A stretch of 64,000 bases of DNA, taken from positions 1 through 64,000 of the forward strand of contig NZ_LSEF01000070.1 of the NCBI RefSeq assembly GCF_001641695.1, written 5' to 3'. The notes beneath the pieces are model-generated. The model saw nothing but the letters and a program-made list of their open reading frames with translations. It did no database searches and was not told the origin of the DNA. The stretch is from Bradyrhizobium neotropicale. Lineage in GTDB: Bacteria > Pseudomonadota > Alphaproteobacteria > Rhizobiales > Xanthobacteraceae. A program made the position numbers and the translations under genes. Within the stretch, counting starts at the first letter, position 1. Each line of letters begins with the position of its first letter. Shown in pieces: positions 27,419 to 37,228 of the stretch.

Positions 27419-28201
27419 ATGACCGACACCACAAGCGTCATCACCGAGAAACGCGGGCAGGCGTTCTGGATTACCATCAACCGGCCGGAGAAGCGCAACG
27501 CGCTGAACGGCGAGGTGATCGCCGGCATCGCCAAGGGCTATCGTGACGCGCATGACGACAAGGACGTCCGCGTCATCGTGCTGACGGGCGCAGGCGACAA
27601 GGCGTTCTGCGCCGGCGCCGATTTGCAGAACTCCGGCGCGGCTTTCGCGATGGATCATTCCAAGCCAAATGTCGACTATGCCGATCTGTTGCGTCTGTCG
27701 CAGAACGCGACCAAGCCGGCGATCGCGCGCCTCAGTGGCGTCTGCATGGCCGGCGGCATGGGCCTGTTGTGCATGACCGACATGGCGGTCGCCGCCGATC
27801 ACGTCATCTTCGGCCTGCCGGAAGTGAAGGTCGGCGTCTTCCCGATGCAGGTGCTGAGCCTGCTGCAGAGCATCGCGCCGCCGCGCCTCGTCAACGAATG
27901 GGCGCTCACCGGCGAGCCGTTCGACGCCAAGGCCGCGCAAGCGGCAGGGCTGCTCAACTATGTCGTGCCTGGAGCCGAGCTCGACGCCAAGGTCGACTGG
28001 CTGATCGGCCGCATCGTCGACAAGTCCCCGACCGCGATCCGCCGCGGCAAATATGCCATGCGCGCCATCGCGTCGATGTCGTTCGACGAGAGCATCGCCT
28101 ACACCGAAAGCCAGATCGCGCTGCTCGCGATGACCGAGGACGCCAAGGAGGGCCTGAAGGCGTTCAGCGAAAAACGCAAGCCGTCCTGGACAGGGAAATA
28201 G
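27419..28201 (+). CDS. Enoyl-CoA hydratase/isomerase family protein
   Basis: A 260-residue crotonase-fold protein: ITINRPEKRNALNGEV at the start, the oxyanion-hole segments KAFCAGADLQNSG and SGVCMAGGMGLLCMTDMAVA, then FGLPEVKVGVFPMQVL and the closing KEGLKAFSEKRKPSW. These proteins hydrate enoyl-CoA thioesters or perform related CoA-ester chemistry. The start ATG follows GCGAGCGTGCC without a strong ribosome site; an upstream in-frame start exists but reads like leader sequence. It follows the bis-MGD oxidoreductase in the same direction after about 140 bases, suggesting that the pathway ends in CoA-ester intermediates. Confidence 0.9.
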   Translation: MTDTTSVITEKRGQAFWITINRPEKRNALNGEVIAGIAKGYRDAHDDKDVRVIVLTGAGDKAFCAGADLQNSGAAFAMDHSKPNVDYADLLRLSQNATKPAIARLSGVCMAGGMGLLCMTDMAVAADHVIFGLPEVKVGVFPMQVLSLLQSIAPPRLVNEWALTGEPFDAKAAQAAGLLNYVVPGAELDAKVDWLIGRIVDKSPTAIRRGKYAMRAIASMSFDESIAYTESQIALLAMTEDAKEGLKAFSEKRKPSWTGK

Positions 28202-28262
28202 TCACGTCAAAGCGGCAGGCCCAAGTTTGAGCCTTGGAGAGCCACTATAACCCACGATGCTG

Positions 28263-29537
28263 TTATTCAGACACGAGGGTAGTGGCTATTCCGATAAGGG
28301 CTGCTCTTGCTCGCTCGTCGTGGCGCTTCTTGGAGCCCGCGATCAGCTGTTTGCGCGTGCGTTTGGCATAGGTCGGCAGTTGGCGTGCCGATCGATGACG
28401 ACCGGCTGCGCGTAACTCAGCATCAGTAAGATCGCTGTCCGCTCCTTCAGTAAATCCGCCGTGACGGAATGAAGTAAAAGAGAGTTCACTCCGAAGCTGA
28501 GCTGCCGCGACGATTCGTCTTACGACACGGCGCAAATAGCGCAGATCCTTGCGTTCTGTGATCCAAGGGAGCTGTGTAGGCGATCTGCGATGTTCATGGT
28601 CGCGCCGAAAGGCCAGGCCCGTCACCACGGTTTCCTTGATGGCGTCGAGTTCGGCCATCAGTTCCGGGAAGAGCGGCTCGCCCGTTTCGTCGAACAGTGG
28701 CCACCAGGCTTCCTCGCCATTCTTCGGATGCACGATCTTCACACTGTTCGGCCGCTCTTTGGGCCGATAGTGCGAGATATCGAAAGCTCCAAACACGTGT
28801 TCTTCGCGTTGCAGCCATTCCCATGTCAACAATGCGGCTGTTCCGACTGAGCGGTATCCGAGCTCCTTCGCTGCCGCCCTGAATGCGACGAGTTCGTCCC
28901 AAGTCGCCGTAGGCGTCTGGCGGACGGGCTGGCCAGGCGCACGGGTCTTTAGCCCCATCCGCGAAAATGGATTGATGGTCGGCACTTTCGTTTCTTGGGC
29001 ACGCCGCCCAACAAACCACGCGCGCCTGCAAGAGGCCATGGCCGCATTTGCGAAGCGGCGACGCTCGCGCTTGACGACGTTTCCACTTGCGTCTCTGTCT
29101 TCCACAACGAGCAGTTTTGCATAGACTGCGTCGACGAAGCCCATCGTAAAATCAGAGAGGTGCTTCGAGCCCGCTCGGGTACCGTCCTTCAGCGTGTGGT
29201 TAGCGAAGAGGGCAAGACCTTGCTTGTATAAACGCTGTGTGTAGTGATCAATCTCTCTCCATTTCTGATGCGCTTCGAAGATGCTGACCAGCCAATCGAA
29301 AGTGCCAGGCAAAGGAGAGGGCGGAACCATGTCGGTCAAACCTCCCGAAGCCCAACTGTCGAAGGCGGGCAATAAGATGTTCTCGGCTCGCCCCATGGCC
29401 GCCGCGTAGTCTTCCCCCAATGCTTCAGCCTCGACTTGGCAGCCCTGATTGCGGGCCCAGGTTGGCGGCTCAAAAAAATATGCCCATCGACCATTCTTCA
29501 GTAACTTTCGTCGGCAGTAGCGCGGAAGCTTATTCAT
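28263..29537 (-). CDS. Tyrosine-recombinase-type integrase
   Basis: A 424-residue protein. The N-terminal part holds SAM-like DNA-binding helices. The catalytic half shows LLTWEWLQREEHVFGAFDIS (first Arg region), then SFTSFRHGGFTEGA (the second box with RHG in place of the usual HxxR) and GRHRSARQLPTYAKRTRKQL with the likely nucleophile Tyr in PTYAKRT. It would cut and rejoin DNA at an attachment site. Its start overlaps the stop of the preceding HTH gene (ATGA), so the pair is one unit. It is not adjacent to a tRNA gene, and its cognate element borders were not found. Confidence 0.75.
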   Translation of the reverse strand: MNKLPRYCRRKLLKNGRWAYFFEPPTWARNQGCQVEAEALGEDYAAAMGRAENILLPAFDSWASGGLTDMVPPSPLPGTFDWLVSIFEAHQKWREIDHYTQRLYKQGLALFANHTLKDGTRAGSKHLSDFTMGFVDAVYAKLLVVEDRDASGNVVKRERRRFANAAMASCRRAWFVGRRAQETKVPTINPFSRMGLKTRAPGQPVRQTPTATWDELVAFRAAAKELGYRSVGTAALLTWEWLQREEHVFGAFDISHYRPKERPNSVKIVHPKNGEEAWWPLFDETGEPLFPELMAELDAIKETVVTGLAFRRDHEHRRSPTQLPWITERKDLRYLRRVVRRIVAAAQLRSELSFTSFRHGGFTEGADSDLTDAELRAAGRHRSARQLPTYAKRTRKQLIAGSKKRHDERARAALIGIATTLVSE

Positions 29538-29815
29538 GCGAGAGATACCAGGTCTTCCGATCTATCTGGATCCAGTTTCCGTGTCGTTGCCGCGAAATCA
29601 TCGATGGCGGCCTTCGACCATATTGGGTGTCGCGCACGCCCGATTCCGCGATAACCAACGGGAGGTGGTGCTTCGCCGCGGCCCACGGCGCGTGCGAGTT
29701 CACTTGTGTCGCGATAGTCGAGGTAGGCAGCTGCCATGTCAGCGCGCATGAGTGCAGGCCATGTGCCGATGGGCGGATAACGGGCAGGAAAGGCAGAGCG
29801 GGGTGCCATGAGCAC
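29534..29815 (-). CDS. HTH protein coupled to the integrase (excisionase-like)
   Basis: A 93-residue protein whose central part (MRADMAAAYLDYRDTSELAR) resembles the winged-helix start of AlpA/excisionase-type proteins, followed by PVGYRGIGRARHPIWSKAAI, the wing and recognition region. It ends with a four-base overlap on the integrase start. Small HTH genes immediately before integrase genes commonly set recombination direction or regulate the integrase. The exact start (29815 or the downstream ATG) is uncertain. Confidence 0.6.
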   Translation of the reverse strand: MLMAPRSAFPARYPPIGTWPALMRADMAAAYLDYRDTSELARAVGRGEAPPPVGYRGIGRARHPIWSKAAIDDFAATTRKLDPDRSEDLVSLA

Positions 29816-30984
29816 AGGTCAACGGTCAAGATGCCTAAGCTGTGCCATCAAACACTCAGATCTTTTGGGAGAATTCCACACCGCAGGGACCCAGAAGGTG
29901 CCGATTTCAGATGGTTCAGCTTGCACTCGTCTTGCCTCTTGCTTGCATACTTCCGTGCCTCATATCAGCGGCGGCCTTGGACATTGAAAGCCAGACGAGC
30001 TTACACAAAAAGGGGAGCAGAGAGCTCATGTGGGACTCGGCTGGCGCGGCGTGCAAAAAGGACAGGCGACGTCGGCTAACAGGGGCATCACGGTCGCTTT
30101 CGTGCATGATCGGCACTGACGGTTCGACAACGACCCCGGCGGCAGGGCTGCACAGACGACAGCTGCACGACCCGTCCTGCTTGTGCCAAAATCCCACAAG
30201 CCGCACCTGCGCCGTCATGAGCACCGCCACCTGGAACGGCTGTGTTGCAGATCGCTATCGCACTACGAAAATAGCCGCACTTGCCGGACCCAACGCCTCT
30301 CCCGCCTAACGGCCGGATGGGCGAACCGGGGAGGGGAATGCGCCTTCCACAGATTTATGAGTGGCGAATCCAGCGCGACGGGTGCCGCTCTTGGCGCTCA
30401 AGCGTCTATCCTGGGCCTCTGGCTGAGAGTCAGCTGAACCGGATGGATAATCAGCACTCAATCCGACAAACCTGCTGCTCAACTTGCATGCAAACCCCGA
30501 GCAAGTCTTCCCTTTGTCGGAATGATACGCATCCCAGCGTAGGCGGCAGATAGGCTCTCATGCTCTGCCGGAGTTCTTAAGTATTTGCGAGATCGCCAAA
30601 GGCGTAAACCAGTGCGCAATTGCCACCGCGAACATCTTTTGATCGGCTCCCTGGCGCGTGCGGCATTACCGCAACGGGCTCTCGTTAAACCGAGCCGCGC
30701 CGCGTCTCGGCCGCCGGCTTCGATCCCTTCTGTAATCCGATCTACAACGTCAAGCCTCTTTTTGGGCTGTCCGGGTGTCGGGTTCCGGCGCGAAAGCGGT
30801 CGTGCTTGGCCGGCGGGGCCAAGTCTCTTTTTGCCCCCGGGCAGACATGAGTGCCCCGCTAAACGCGGCCCTCCCTCTGATATCTTACTCGTCTGCCGAA
30901 AACGCATAGGCCGCGAAATGACGGCGCCTTAATCAGTAAGCTCGGTGTAGTGGACAGCGAAACCGGCCATTCGAGGAGGACGTC
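29816..30984. other. Long gap with no firm gene; possible small secreted protein
   Basis: About 1.2 kb. The only candidate is a plus-strand frame from ATG 29911 to 30309 with a signal-peptide-like beginning (VQLALVLPLACILPCLISAA) and six later cysteines, but it has no ribosome site and no family. The rest holds no recognisable gene. The right end must carry the promoter for the arylsulfatase. Confidence 0.4.
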
Positions 30985-33462
30985 GTGATCAAAATTGCGA
31001 GTTTCCTATCATCGAGTTTTCTCCTGTGCGTAATGTTGGCCCCCGCAGCGCACGCTCAGCAGATCAACGGCGTACCGGGTTCGCCCAGCGCCACGACCAC
31101 GATCGACGGGAAACAACTGCCGCCTGAGCCTCCGAAATTCGGTGGCGTGGTCAACGAGACTGCCAAAGATTCCAAACCGTATTGGCCACCGTCCGTAGTT
31201 CCGCCCAAAGGCGCGCCGAACGTTCTGCTGATCATGACCGATGACCAGGGCTATGGCGTTTCCGGCACCTTCGGCGGTGTCATCCCGACCCCGAACATGG
31301 ATCGCATCGCCAAGGCGGGATTGCGCTATACCCAGTTTCACTCCACGGCACTTTGCTCGCCGACGCGGGCGGCATTGATCACCGGCCGCAACCACCATTC
31401 GGTCGGGTACGGCGTCATCGGTGAAATGTCCACCGGCTATCCGGGCTACGATTCTGTCATCGGTCCCGAAAGCGCGACGATCGGGACCATTCTCCGCGAC
31501 AACGGATATGCCACGTCGTGGTTTGGCAAGAACCACAACACCCCGACCTATCTGTACAGCGCGGCCGGACCGTTCGATCAATGGCCGATCGGTATGGGAT
31601 TCCAATACTTCTATGGGTTCATGGGCGGCGAGACCGACCAGTGGACGCCCTATTTGTTCCGCAACACGACCCAGGTTTTTCCCTGGATCGGCAAGCAAAA
31701 CTACAACCTCATCACCGACATGGCTGATGACGCCATCAACTACATGAACAGCTTGAACGCCTCCGCTCCCGACACGCCGTTCTTTGTCTATTACGTGCCG
31801 GGTGGCACGCATTCGCCGCATCAGCCGAAGAAGGAATGGATCGACAAGTTCAGGGGCAAGTTCGACATGGGATGGGAGAAGCTGCGCGAGCAGATCTTCG
31901 CCAACCAGAAGCGGCTCGGCGTGATCCCGGCAAATACCGAGCTGACCCCCTGGCCGGATGTCCTGCCGAAGTGGGACTCGCTTTCCTTCGTGCGAAAGAA
32001 GTTGTACGCGCGCGAGGCTGAAGTGTTTGCCGGCTACGCCGCCTATACCGACCACGAGATCGGCCGCGTCATCCAGGCGGTCGAGGACATGGGAAAACTC
32101 GATAACACGCTGATCGTCTACATCAGCGGCGACAACGGCACCAGCGCCGAAGGCACCCTCGAGGGCACCCCGAACCAGATGACCGCTTACAACGGCATTC
32201 TGAACCTCCCGGAAGCCGAGCTGCTGCGGTACTACGAGGATTGGGGCTCCGACAAGACGTACCCGCATATGTCGGTCGCGTGGTCCTGGGCGTTCGACAC
32301 GCCGTTCAAATGGACCAAGCAGGTGGCGTCGCACTTCGGCGGCACACGCCAGGGCATGGCCATTTCGTGGCCCGGCCACATCACGGACGTCGGCGGCATC
32401 CGCACCCAATTCCACCACATGATCGATATTGTGCCGACGATCCTCGAGGCCGCGGGTATTCAGGCGCCGGCCATGGTCAATGGCATTGCGCAAAAGCCCA
32501 TTGAGGGCGTGAGCATGGTCTACACGTTCGACCAGGCGAATGCCAACGCACCCTCGAAGCGCGACACGCAGTATTTCGAGATGTTCGCCAATCGCGGAAT
32601 CTACCACGATGGCTGGTATGCATGCACGACGCCCCCGGTCCCGCCGTGGATCTTGGGAACAGCCAAGCTGCCTGACATCAACGACTATAAATGGGAGCTC
32701 TACAACATCGCTGACGACTACTCGCAAAACAACGACCTCGCAGCCAAGAATCCTGACAAGTTGAAGGAGCTCCAGGCGTTGTTCCTGACCGAGGCGGCGA
32801 AATACCAGGTCTTGCCGCTGGACAACTCGATCCTGCCGCGCCTCGTGACACCGCGGCCGAGCGCGACCGCCGGGCGAACGGTCTTCACGTATTCCGGTGA
32901 GAACCCCGGCATTCCGGATGGAAACACCCCGAGCATCCTCAACAAGGATTACACCATCACGGCGGAGATTACCGTCCCCCAGGGCGGCGCGGAAGGAATG
33001 ATTGCCACTTTCGGCGGTCGCTTCGGCGGATATGCTCTCTACCTGCTCAAAGGCAAGCCAGTCTTCGTTTACAACTTGCTTAATCTAGAGCGGTATCGCT
33101 GGGAGGGCGGCGTGGGAGGCCGCGATGTGTTTGGCGATGCGCTTAAGCCCGGCAAGCACGCGATCGTGTTTGACTTCAAGTATGACGGCCCCGGCCCGGG
33201 CAAGGGTGGCACCGGTGTGTTGACGGTGGATGGCAAGCAGTTGGCCAAGAAGACGATCCCGCACACGATCCCCTTCCTTATGGCGATCGACGAAACCTTT
33301 GACATCGGGAGCGATACCCGCACGGCGGTGGACGACAGCTACAAGCTGCCGTTCCGCTTCACCGGCAAGATCGACAAGCTGACCTATAAGCTTGGCGCGA
33401 CGCAAATGACGAGTGACGAACAAAAGCACATGCGGCATGCTCTCGAAAGAGCAAGGGACTAG
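30985..33462 (+). CDS. Arylsulfatase, exported
   Basis: An 825-residue type I sulfatase. A signal peptide (FLSSSFLLCVMLAPAAHAQ) precedes the metal-binding NVLLIMTDDQGYG. The maturation motif C-x-P-x-R is CSPTR at residues 124-128 (ALCSPTRAALITGRN), where Cys124 would become formylglycine. YISGDNGTSAEGTLEG supplies the later Asp-Asn metal ligands. The last 200 residues form a beta-rich domain. It hydrolyses sulfate esters in the periplasm, releasing sulfate. GTG start with GGAGGACG upstream. It needs a formylglycine-generating enzyme, which is not encoded in this window. The longer subgroup with GxxPE-rich N-terminal linkers is common in Bradyrhizobium. Confidence 0.92.
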   Translation: MIKIASFLSSSFLLCVMLAPAAHAQQINGVPGSPSATTTIDGKQLPPEPPKFGGVVNETAKDSKPYWPPSVVPPKGAPNVLLIMTDDQGYGVSGTFGGVIPTPNMDRIAKAGLRYTQFHSTALCSPTRAALITGRNHHSVGYGVIGEMSTGYPGYDSVIGPESATIGTILRDNGYATSWFGKNHNTPTYLYSAAGPFDQWPIGMGFQYFYGFMGGETDQWTPYLFRNTTQVFPWIGKQNYNLITDMADDAINYMNSLNASAPDTPFFVYYVPGGTHSPHQPKKEWIDKFRGKFDMGWEKLREQIFANQKRLGVIPANTELTPWPDVLPKWDSLSFVRKKLYAREAEVFAGYAAYTDHEIGRVIQAVEDMGKLDNTLIVYISGDNGTSAEGTLEGTPNQMTAYNGILNLPEAELLRYYEDWGSDKTYPHMSVAWSWAFDTPFKWTKQVASHFGGTRQGMAISWPGHITDVGGIRTQFHHMIDIVPTILEAAGIQAPAMVNGIAQKPIEGVSMVYTFDQANANAPSKRDTQYFEMFANRGIYHDGWYACTTPPVPPWILGTAKLPDINDYKWELYNIADDYSQNNDLAAKNPDKLKELQALFLTEAAKYQVLPLDNSILPRLVTPRPSATAGRTVFTYSGENPGIPDGNTPSILNKDYTITAEITVPQGGAEGMIATFGGRFGGYALYLLKGKPVFVYNLLNLERYRWEGGVGGRDVFGDALKPGKHAIVFDFKYDGPGPGKGGTGVLTVDGKQLAKKTIPHTIPFLMAIDETFDIGSDTRTAVDDSYKLPFRFTGKIDKLTYKLGATQMTSDEQKHMRHALERARD

Positions 33463-33673
33463 GTACCGCAATCCCGGACCGCATTTACGGGCGCTGAGTA
33501 GGCGCCCGCGCCGGACATATTGCGATAGTCCGGATGTGGCACGTTTGAGACATGCCGACTGCATCGAGCAATGTCCGAGTTCGAGAGCAAAGCGGCTTTA
33601 GTATTGCGGTTGTACGCGCTGCGATTAAGGCATGCAGCGATGTCCATCGGCCGACGCGTCTGGAGTGACGAGC

Positions 33674-34996
33674 ATGATGTCGATAAAATTGCCGCTCTGG
33701 CTTCGCTTTTTCCTGCTTATCGGAGTCGCCGTTTTTGCCGCAGGCGCAGGTCTCCTTGGCTATCGGTACTACACCCGCCCGGCAACACTTACCGTGGCAG
33801 TCGGCTCGATTGACGGCGAGGCAGCCCAGGCAATGTCAGCCATGGCAAGCGAGCTCGCTTCAATGAACGCGCCAGTCCGGCTCAAGGTTATCGACAGCGG
33901 CACCGCGCTTGAGGCGGCTAACGCCTTCTCCGCGGGCAAGGTCGACCTGGCCGTGGTTCGCGGCGATGTCGGCGACTTGTCGCAGGCGCAAGCCGTCGTC
34001 GTCGTCAGCCATATGGTCGTACTGGTCATCGCGCCGCCGGGATCGTCGATCGACGGCATGGCCAACCTGAAGGGACGCACGGTCGGTGTGGTCGGCGGAC
34101 TAGCGAACGCCAAAATTGTCGATGTGTTGACCAAGGAATATGATCTGGCGAGCGCAAAAGTTGCGTTCAAGAACCTTGCTGTGACGGATGTCCGGCAAGC
34201 CATTCAGTCAAAACAGGTCAGTGCCCTGCTTGTCACGATCCCGCTCGCCGAAAAATACCTCTCGCTCGTTCGCGGATTTTTTCAGCTCGACCATAAAAAG
34301 GTCCCGGTACTGATCCCGATCGAGTCCGCGGGGGCAATTGCAGAGAATGAACGCGCCTTTGAAAGCGTCGACGTCCCGAAGGGCACGCTGCGGGGATCGC
34401 CGCCGGTCCCGGAAGATGACCTGACGACCCTAAGGACCTCACTATACCTAGTTGCGCAAAAGAAGCTCGGCACTGATCTGGTAACCAGCCTCACCGAGGC
34501 GATCATGAGCGCGCGCAGGAATCTTCTGCGCGAGCAGCCGATTTTCGCGCAGATCACCGCGCCCAGCACCGACCAGGATGCCTACCTTCCGCTGCACCCT
34601 GGCGCGGCGGCCGTCTACAACAGCACCACGCAGAGCTTCATGGATGAATACGGCAACTGGATCTATTTGACGCCGATGGTACTGGGTGGCGCTGCCACCA
34701 TGCTTGCGGCGGCGTGGAAATTCCTGGGCGTCGGCAACCGCGCAACCGAAGGCCCGCTCGATTCTCTCTATGCCCTGGCGCGCCGGATTCGGAAAGTCGA
34801 CACAGAGGCTGAACTTTCGGATATCGAAGAAGAAATCGACGGCATTCTAAAGGCGGAGCGCGCTAAATCCGCTGCTGGAGACGAGAGCGCGGTGGATGAT
34901 GCCACATTGAACGTGGCAGCCCACCGGCTGGAGAACTTGATTCACGACCGACGCACATTGATCGCGAAGGGACACGCAGTTGCCTCCGCCGCATAG
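33674..34996 (+). CDS. TAXI-family TRAP-type solute receptor, membrane-anchored
   Basis: A protein of about 440 residues. An N-terminal membrane helix (LRFFLLIGVAVFAAGAGLLG) anchors a periplasmic binding domain (LTVAVGSIDGEAAQAMSAMA, KVDLAVVRGDVGD, LKGRTVGVVGGLANAKI) of the TAXI type. A second hydrophobic segment near residue 325 (YLTPMVLGGAATMLAAAWKF) returns the chain to the cytoplasm, where about 100 residues of charged helix follow. That extra membrane span and tail are more typical of receptors involved in signalling than of free binding proteins. ATG 33674 has GGAG at a good distance. The DUF4239 gene follows and probably belongs to the same transcript. Confidence 0.82.
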   Translation: MMSIKLPLWLRFFLLIGVAVFAAGAGLLGYRYYTRPATLTVAVGSIDGEAAQAMSAMASELASMNAPVRLKVIDSGTALEAANAFSAGKVDLAVVRGDVGDLSQAQAVVVVSHMVVLVIAPPGSSIDGMANLKGRTVGVVGGLANAKIVDVLTKEYDLASAKVAFKNLAVTDVRQAIQSKQVSALLVTIPLAEKYLSLVRGFFQLDHKKVPVLIPIESAGAIAENERAFESVDVPKGTLRGSPPVPEDDLTTLRTSLYLVAQKKLGTDLVTSLTEAIMSARRNLLREQPIFAQITAPSTDQDAYLPLHPGAAAVYNSTTQSFMDEYGNWIYLTPMVLGGAATMLAAAWKFLGVGNRATEGPLDSLYALARRIRKVDTEAELSDIEEEIDGILKAERAKSAAGDESAVDDATLNVAAHRLENLIHDRRTLIAKGHAVASAA

Positions 34997-35030
34997 GCGA
35001 CACACCGCCAAGTCGCGACACAGGTGAGTC

Positions 35031-35780
35031 ATGAATGCAATCGCAGTATCGTGCATCACGTTTGTATGCATCTCAGGCGGCGCCTTGCTCGGTATGTTCC
35101 TTCCTGGGCATCACCTGAGCACGGATGACAAGGATGTCGTCAGGCTGGGCACGGGCCTGATCGGGACGATAGCCGCGCTTGTCCTCGGCCTGCTGATCGC
35201 CTCGGCTAAGGGCTCCTACGACACGCAGAGCACTCAAGTCACGCAGATGACGAGTAATGTTGTCCTGCTCGACAATCTGCTGGCGCAGTACGGACCGGAG
35301 ACGAACGACGTACGCAATCTGTTACGGCGCGGCATCGTTGTTTTAGCCGATCGAATGTGGCGCGAGAACAGTTCCGAGGTTGCCAAGGCGAACCCCTTCG
35401 AGGCGAGCGCCGCAAGCGACGCATTCTTTGCGAAGCTTCCGCAGCTTTCGCCGCAGAACGATTCCCAGCGGTCCCTGCAAGCCCGGGCCATACAGATCGC
35501 CACCGACATTGCGCAGACCCGCCTGCTGCTGTTCGCACAGACGAACAACTCAATCCCTATGCCGTTCCTGGTGGTGCTGATTTTCTGGCTCACCATCATC
35601 TTTGGAAGCTTCGGCCTGTTTGCCAAACCCAGCGCAACCGTTTTCGGCTCGCTGTTCGTTTTTGCACTGTCGGCCGCCGGGGCGATCTACCTAGTCCTGG
35701 AGCTGGGCCAGCCATTTGCGGGTTTGATGCAAATTTCCAGCGCGCCACTGCGCAACGCCCTCACGCCGCTCAGTCCCTAA
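35031..35780 (+). CDS. DUF4239 (bestrophin-like) membrane protein
   Basis: A 249-residue inner-membrane protein with two N-terminal helices (VSCITFVCISGGALLGMFLP and LGTGLIGTIAALVLGLLIAS), a cytoplasmic or periplasmic helical part, and two C-terminal helices (PFLVVLIFWLTIIFGSFGLF and TVFGSLFVFALSAAGAIYLV). This two-plus-two layout and the ASAKGSYDTQSTQVTQ stretch fit DUF4239. Function is unknown for the family. It follows the TAXI receptor after 35 bases and may work with it. Confidence 0.8.
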   Translation: MNAIAVSCITFVCISGGALLGMFLPGHHLSTDDKDVVRLGTGLIGTIAALVLGLLIASAKGSYDTQSTQVTQMTSNVVLLDNLLAQYGPETNDVRNLLRRGIVVLADRMWRENSSEVAKANPFEASAASDAFFAKLPQLSPQNDSQRSLQARAIQIATDIAQTRLLLFAQTNNSIPMPFLVVLIFWLTIIFGSFGLFAKPSATVFGSLFVFALSAAGAIYLVLELGQPFAGLMQISSAPLRNALTPLSP

Positions 35781-36071
35781 GCCATTCGCATGATCGGGGT
35801 TGCCGGCCAGAGCAAGCCCCGACTGCTATCGCGGTCGTCGCGACCTGCTGCAGCTTTTCGAATTGATCAAGATGCGCGTCGTGCTGAGATGGCCGAATCT
35901 GGCCCATCGCCACCGTGAAGTACTTACCCATGAATGTCTGCTCTTGAGGCACGAGGAGACTTGCGGCCTTGGCGGCTCCTCCCTTCGGTTCGGTCACGCT
36001 CTACTCGCAGGCACGCGCCTGCGACCGGAGCCGCGATGCGTCTCCGCCCTTAGGGTGACGATCGTTGCCGC

Positions 36072-36779
36072 TTACTGCTTCTGCCCGGTCCGCGCTTCTG
36101 TTCGGAGTCGGCCCAACACGCCTGAAATGGTCATCAGACGCTTGCAGATCTCGTCCTTACGCGCCACCTGCGAAAGCTGACGGTCTAACAGTGCCTTCTT
36201 GACTCGCATCGCGTTGCGTACCTCGAGCAACGGTTCGATAGCCATTCGCAGCTCCGGTGCCTCGGACAGCAGGGCTTCGACCTTGGCCGCGAACCGAGCA
36301 CGGTGGATAAGCCCCGGTTTGAGGCCGTGTACCTTCAACAATCCGCGGATGCTATCCTCGATCGCCAGCATGTGGTCGACGAATTTCCGGCGCGCGATGA
36401 GCGTGGTCCTTAATATCTGCGACGCTTTGCTTTTCACGTGAACGGGCCTGTAGTGACCAAGCCGCATCATGTCAGCGATCCCACGAGCGTCGCTACGGTC
36501 CGTCTTATTGGGACGAGAAGACAAAAAGCGCTGAGCGTGGCGCGTCTCGATGCACACCATCCGAAAACCGCACTCGACCAGCGCACCGTAGAGCCAGTCA
36601 GAAAGGGGGCAGGCCTCGATGCCAACCAGAGCGATCTGTTCCCGCCATCGTGTTATCGCTTTGATCAACGTCGTTGGTTCGCTCTCAGCCTTGCCTTCCC
36701 ATACTGGCGAGCCGTCCGCCTCAACGACACAAATGGAGGTGGTTTTGAGCGAAACATCCAGTCCGACGAATAGAGCCAT
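36072..36779 (-). pseudogene. IS110-family transposase, C-terminally truncated
   Basis: 235 residues with an intact N-terminal DEDD domain (LFVGLDVSLKTTSICVVEAD, VGIEACPLSDWLYGAL, RPNKTDRSDARGIADMM) and the central coiled part. The C-terminal Tnp_20 domain should begin after RLMTISGV but the frame changes there and stops. The catalytic Ser region is missing. It lies just left of the ICE accessory block and may mark a rearranged border. Confidence 0.85.
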
Positions 36780-37228
36780 CTTGCGTCTCCTTTGCTGGGT
36801 CGGATCAATCCCAGCTGAGGTTAGCGAGAGGGGCTGGGATCGGATTACCCCAGCTCGCGCGCTATATTGTGTCTCTCGCCGGAGGCACTCGGTCCCGGGT
36901 TCCGCCGCGTTCCGCGCCGGCGCTATGCTAACCCTCCTGCGGGTGCCTTCTTAACCGGTCTTGAGACTGCAGTCGGTCCCGCGTCGCGCCTGAGGGCGGC
37001 GCGATGCTGACGCTCCTGCGACTGCCTCCCTTGCCCGCCGTCGCGCCGCCGCTTGTTCGGCCATAGTGGCTGCGTTGCAGCCAGATGGGTGTGTGCGCAA
37101 CGCCTTCTTCGTCGGCAGAACTGCCTCGTGGCCGCTGCGGGACGGCAGAGTGAGAGAAGCGAGCTGCTCTTCGGTGACGGGTTGAAGGCTGCGAGAGAGG
37201 CTCGCGGCGCCCGTCGCGGAGAGCCGCG
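36780..37228. other. Non-coding leader region of ardC with internal repeats
   Basis: A GC-rich gap. Two related 29-base units at 36922-36950 and 37001-37029 share about three quarters of their bases (core ATGCT...CTCCTGCG..TGCCT). Small hairpins such as GGCTGCGTTGCAGCC follow, and 37176-37228 is a leader unit repeated upstream of the ParB stub. Confidence 0.6.
37176..37228 (+). repeat. Leader repeat A, copy 1 (upstream of ardC)
   Basis: Begins GACGGGTTGAAGGCTG and ends at the base before the ardC ATG. It shares long runs (GACGGGTTGAA, GAGAGAGGCTC, GCGCCCG) with 38242-38293, which likewise ends at an ATG. Confidence 0.7.

Noticed and set aside
24950..27940. 996-residue minus-strand frame opposite the bis-MGD oxidoreductase and the hydratase
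   Set aside because: Runs across two well-supported genes and their intergenic gap; composition typical of antisense to GC-rich genes.
31009..32727. Long minus-strand frame opposite the arylsulfatase
   Set aside because: Antisense mirror of a gene with signal peptide and catalytic CSPTR motif.
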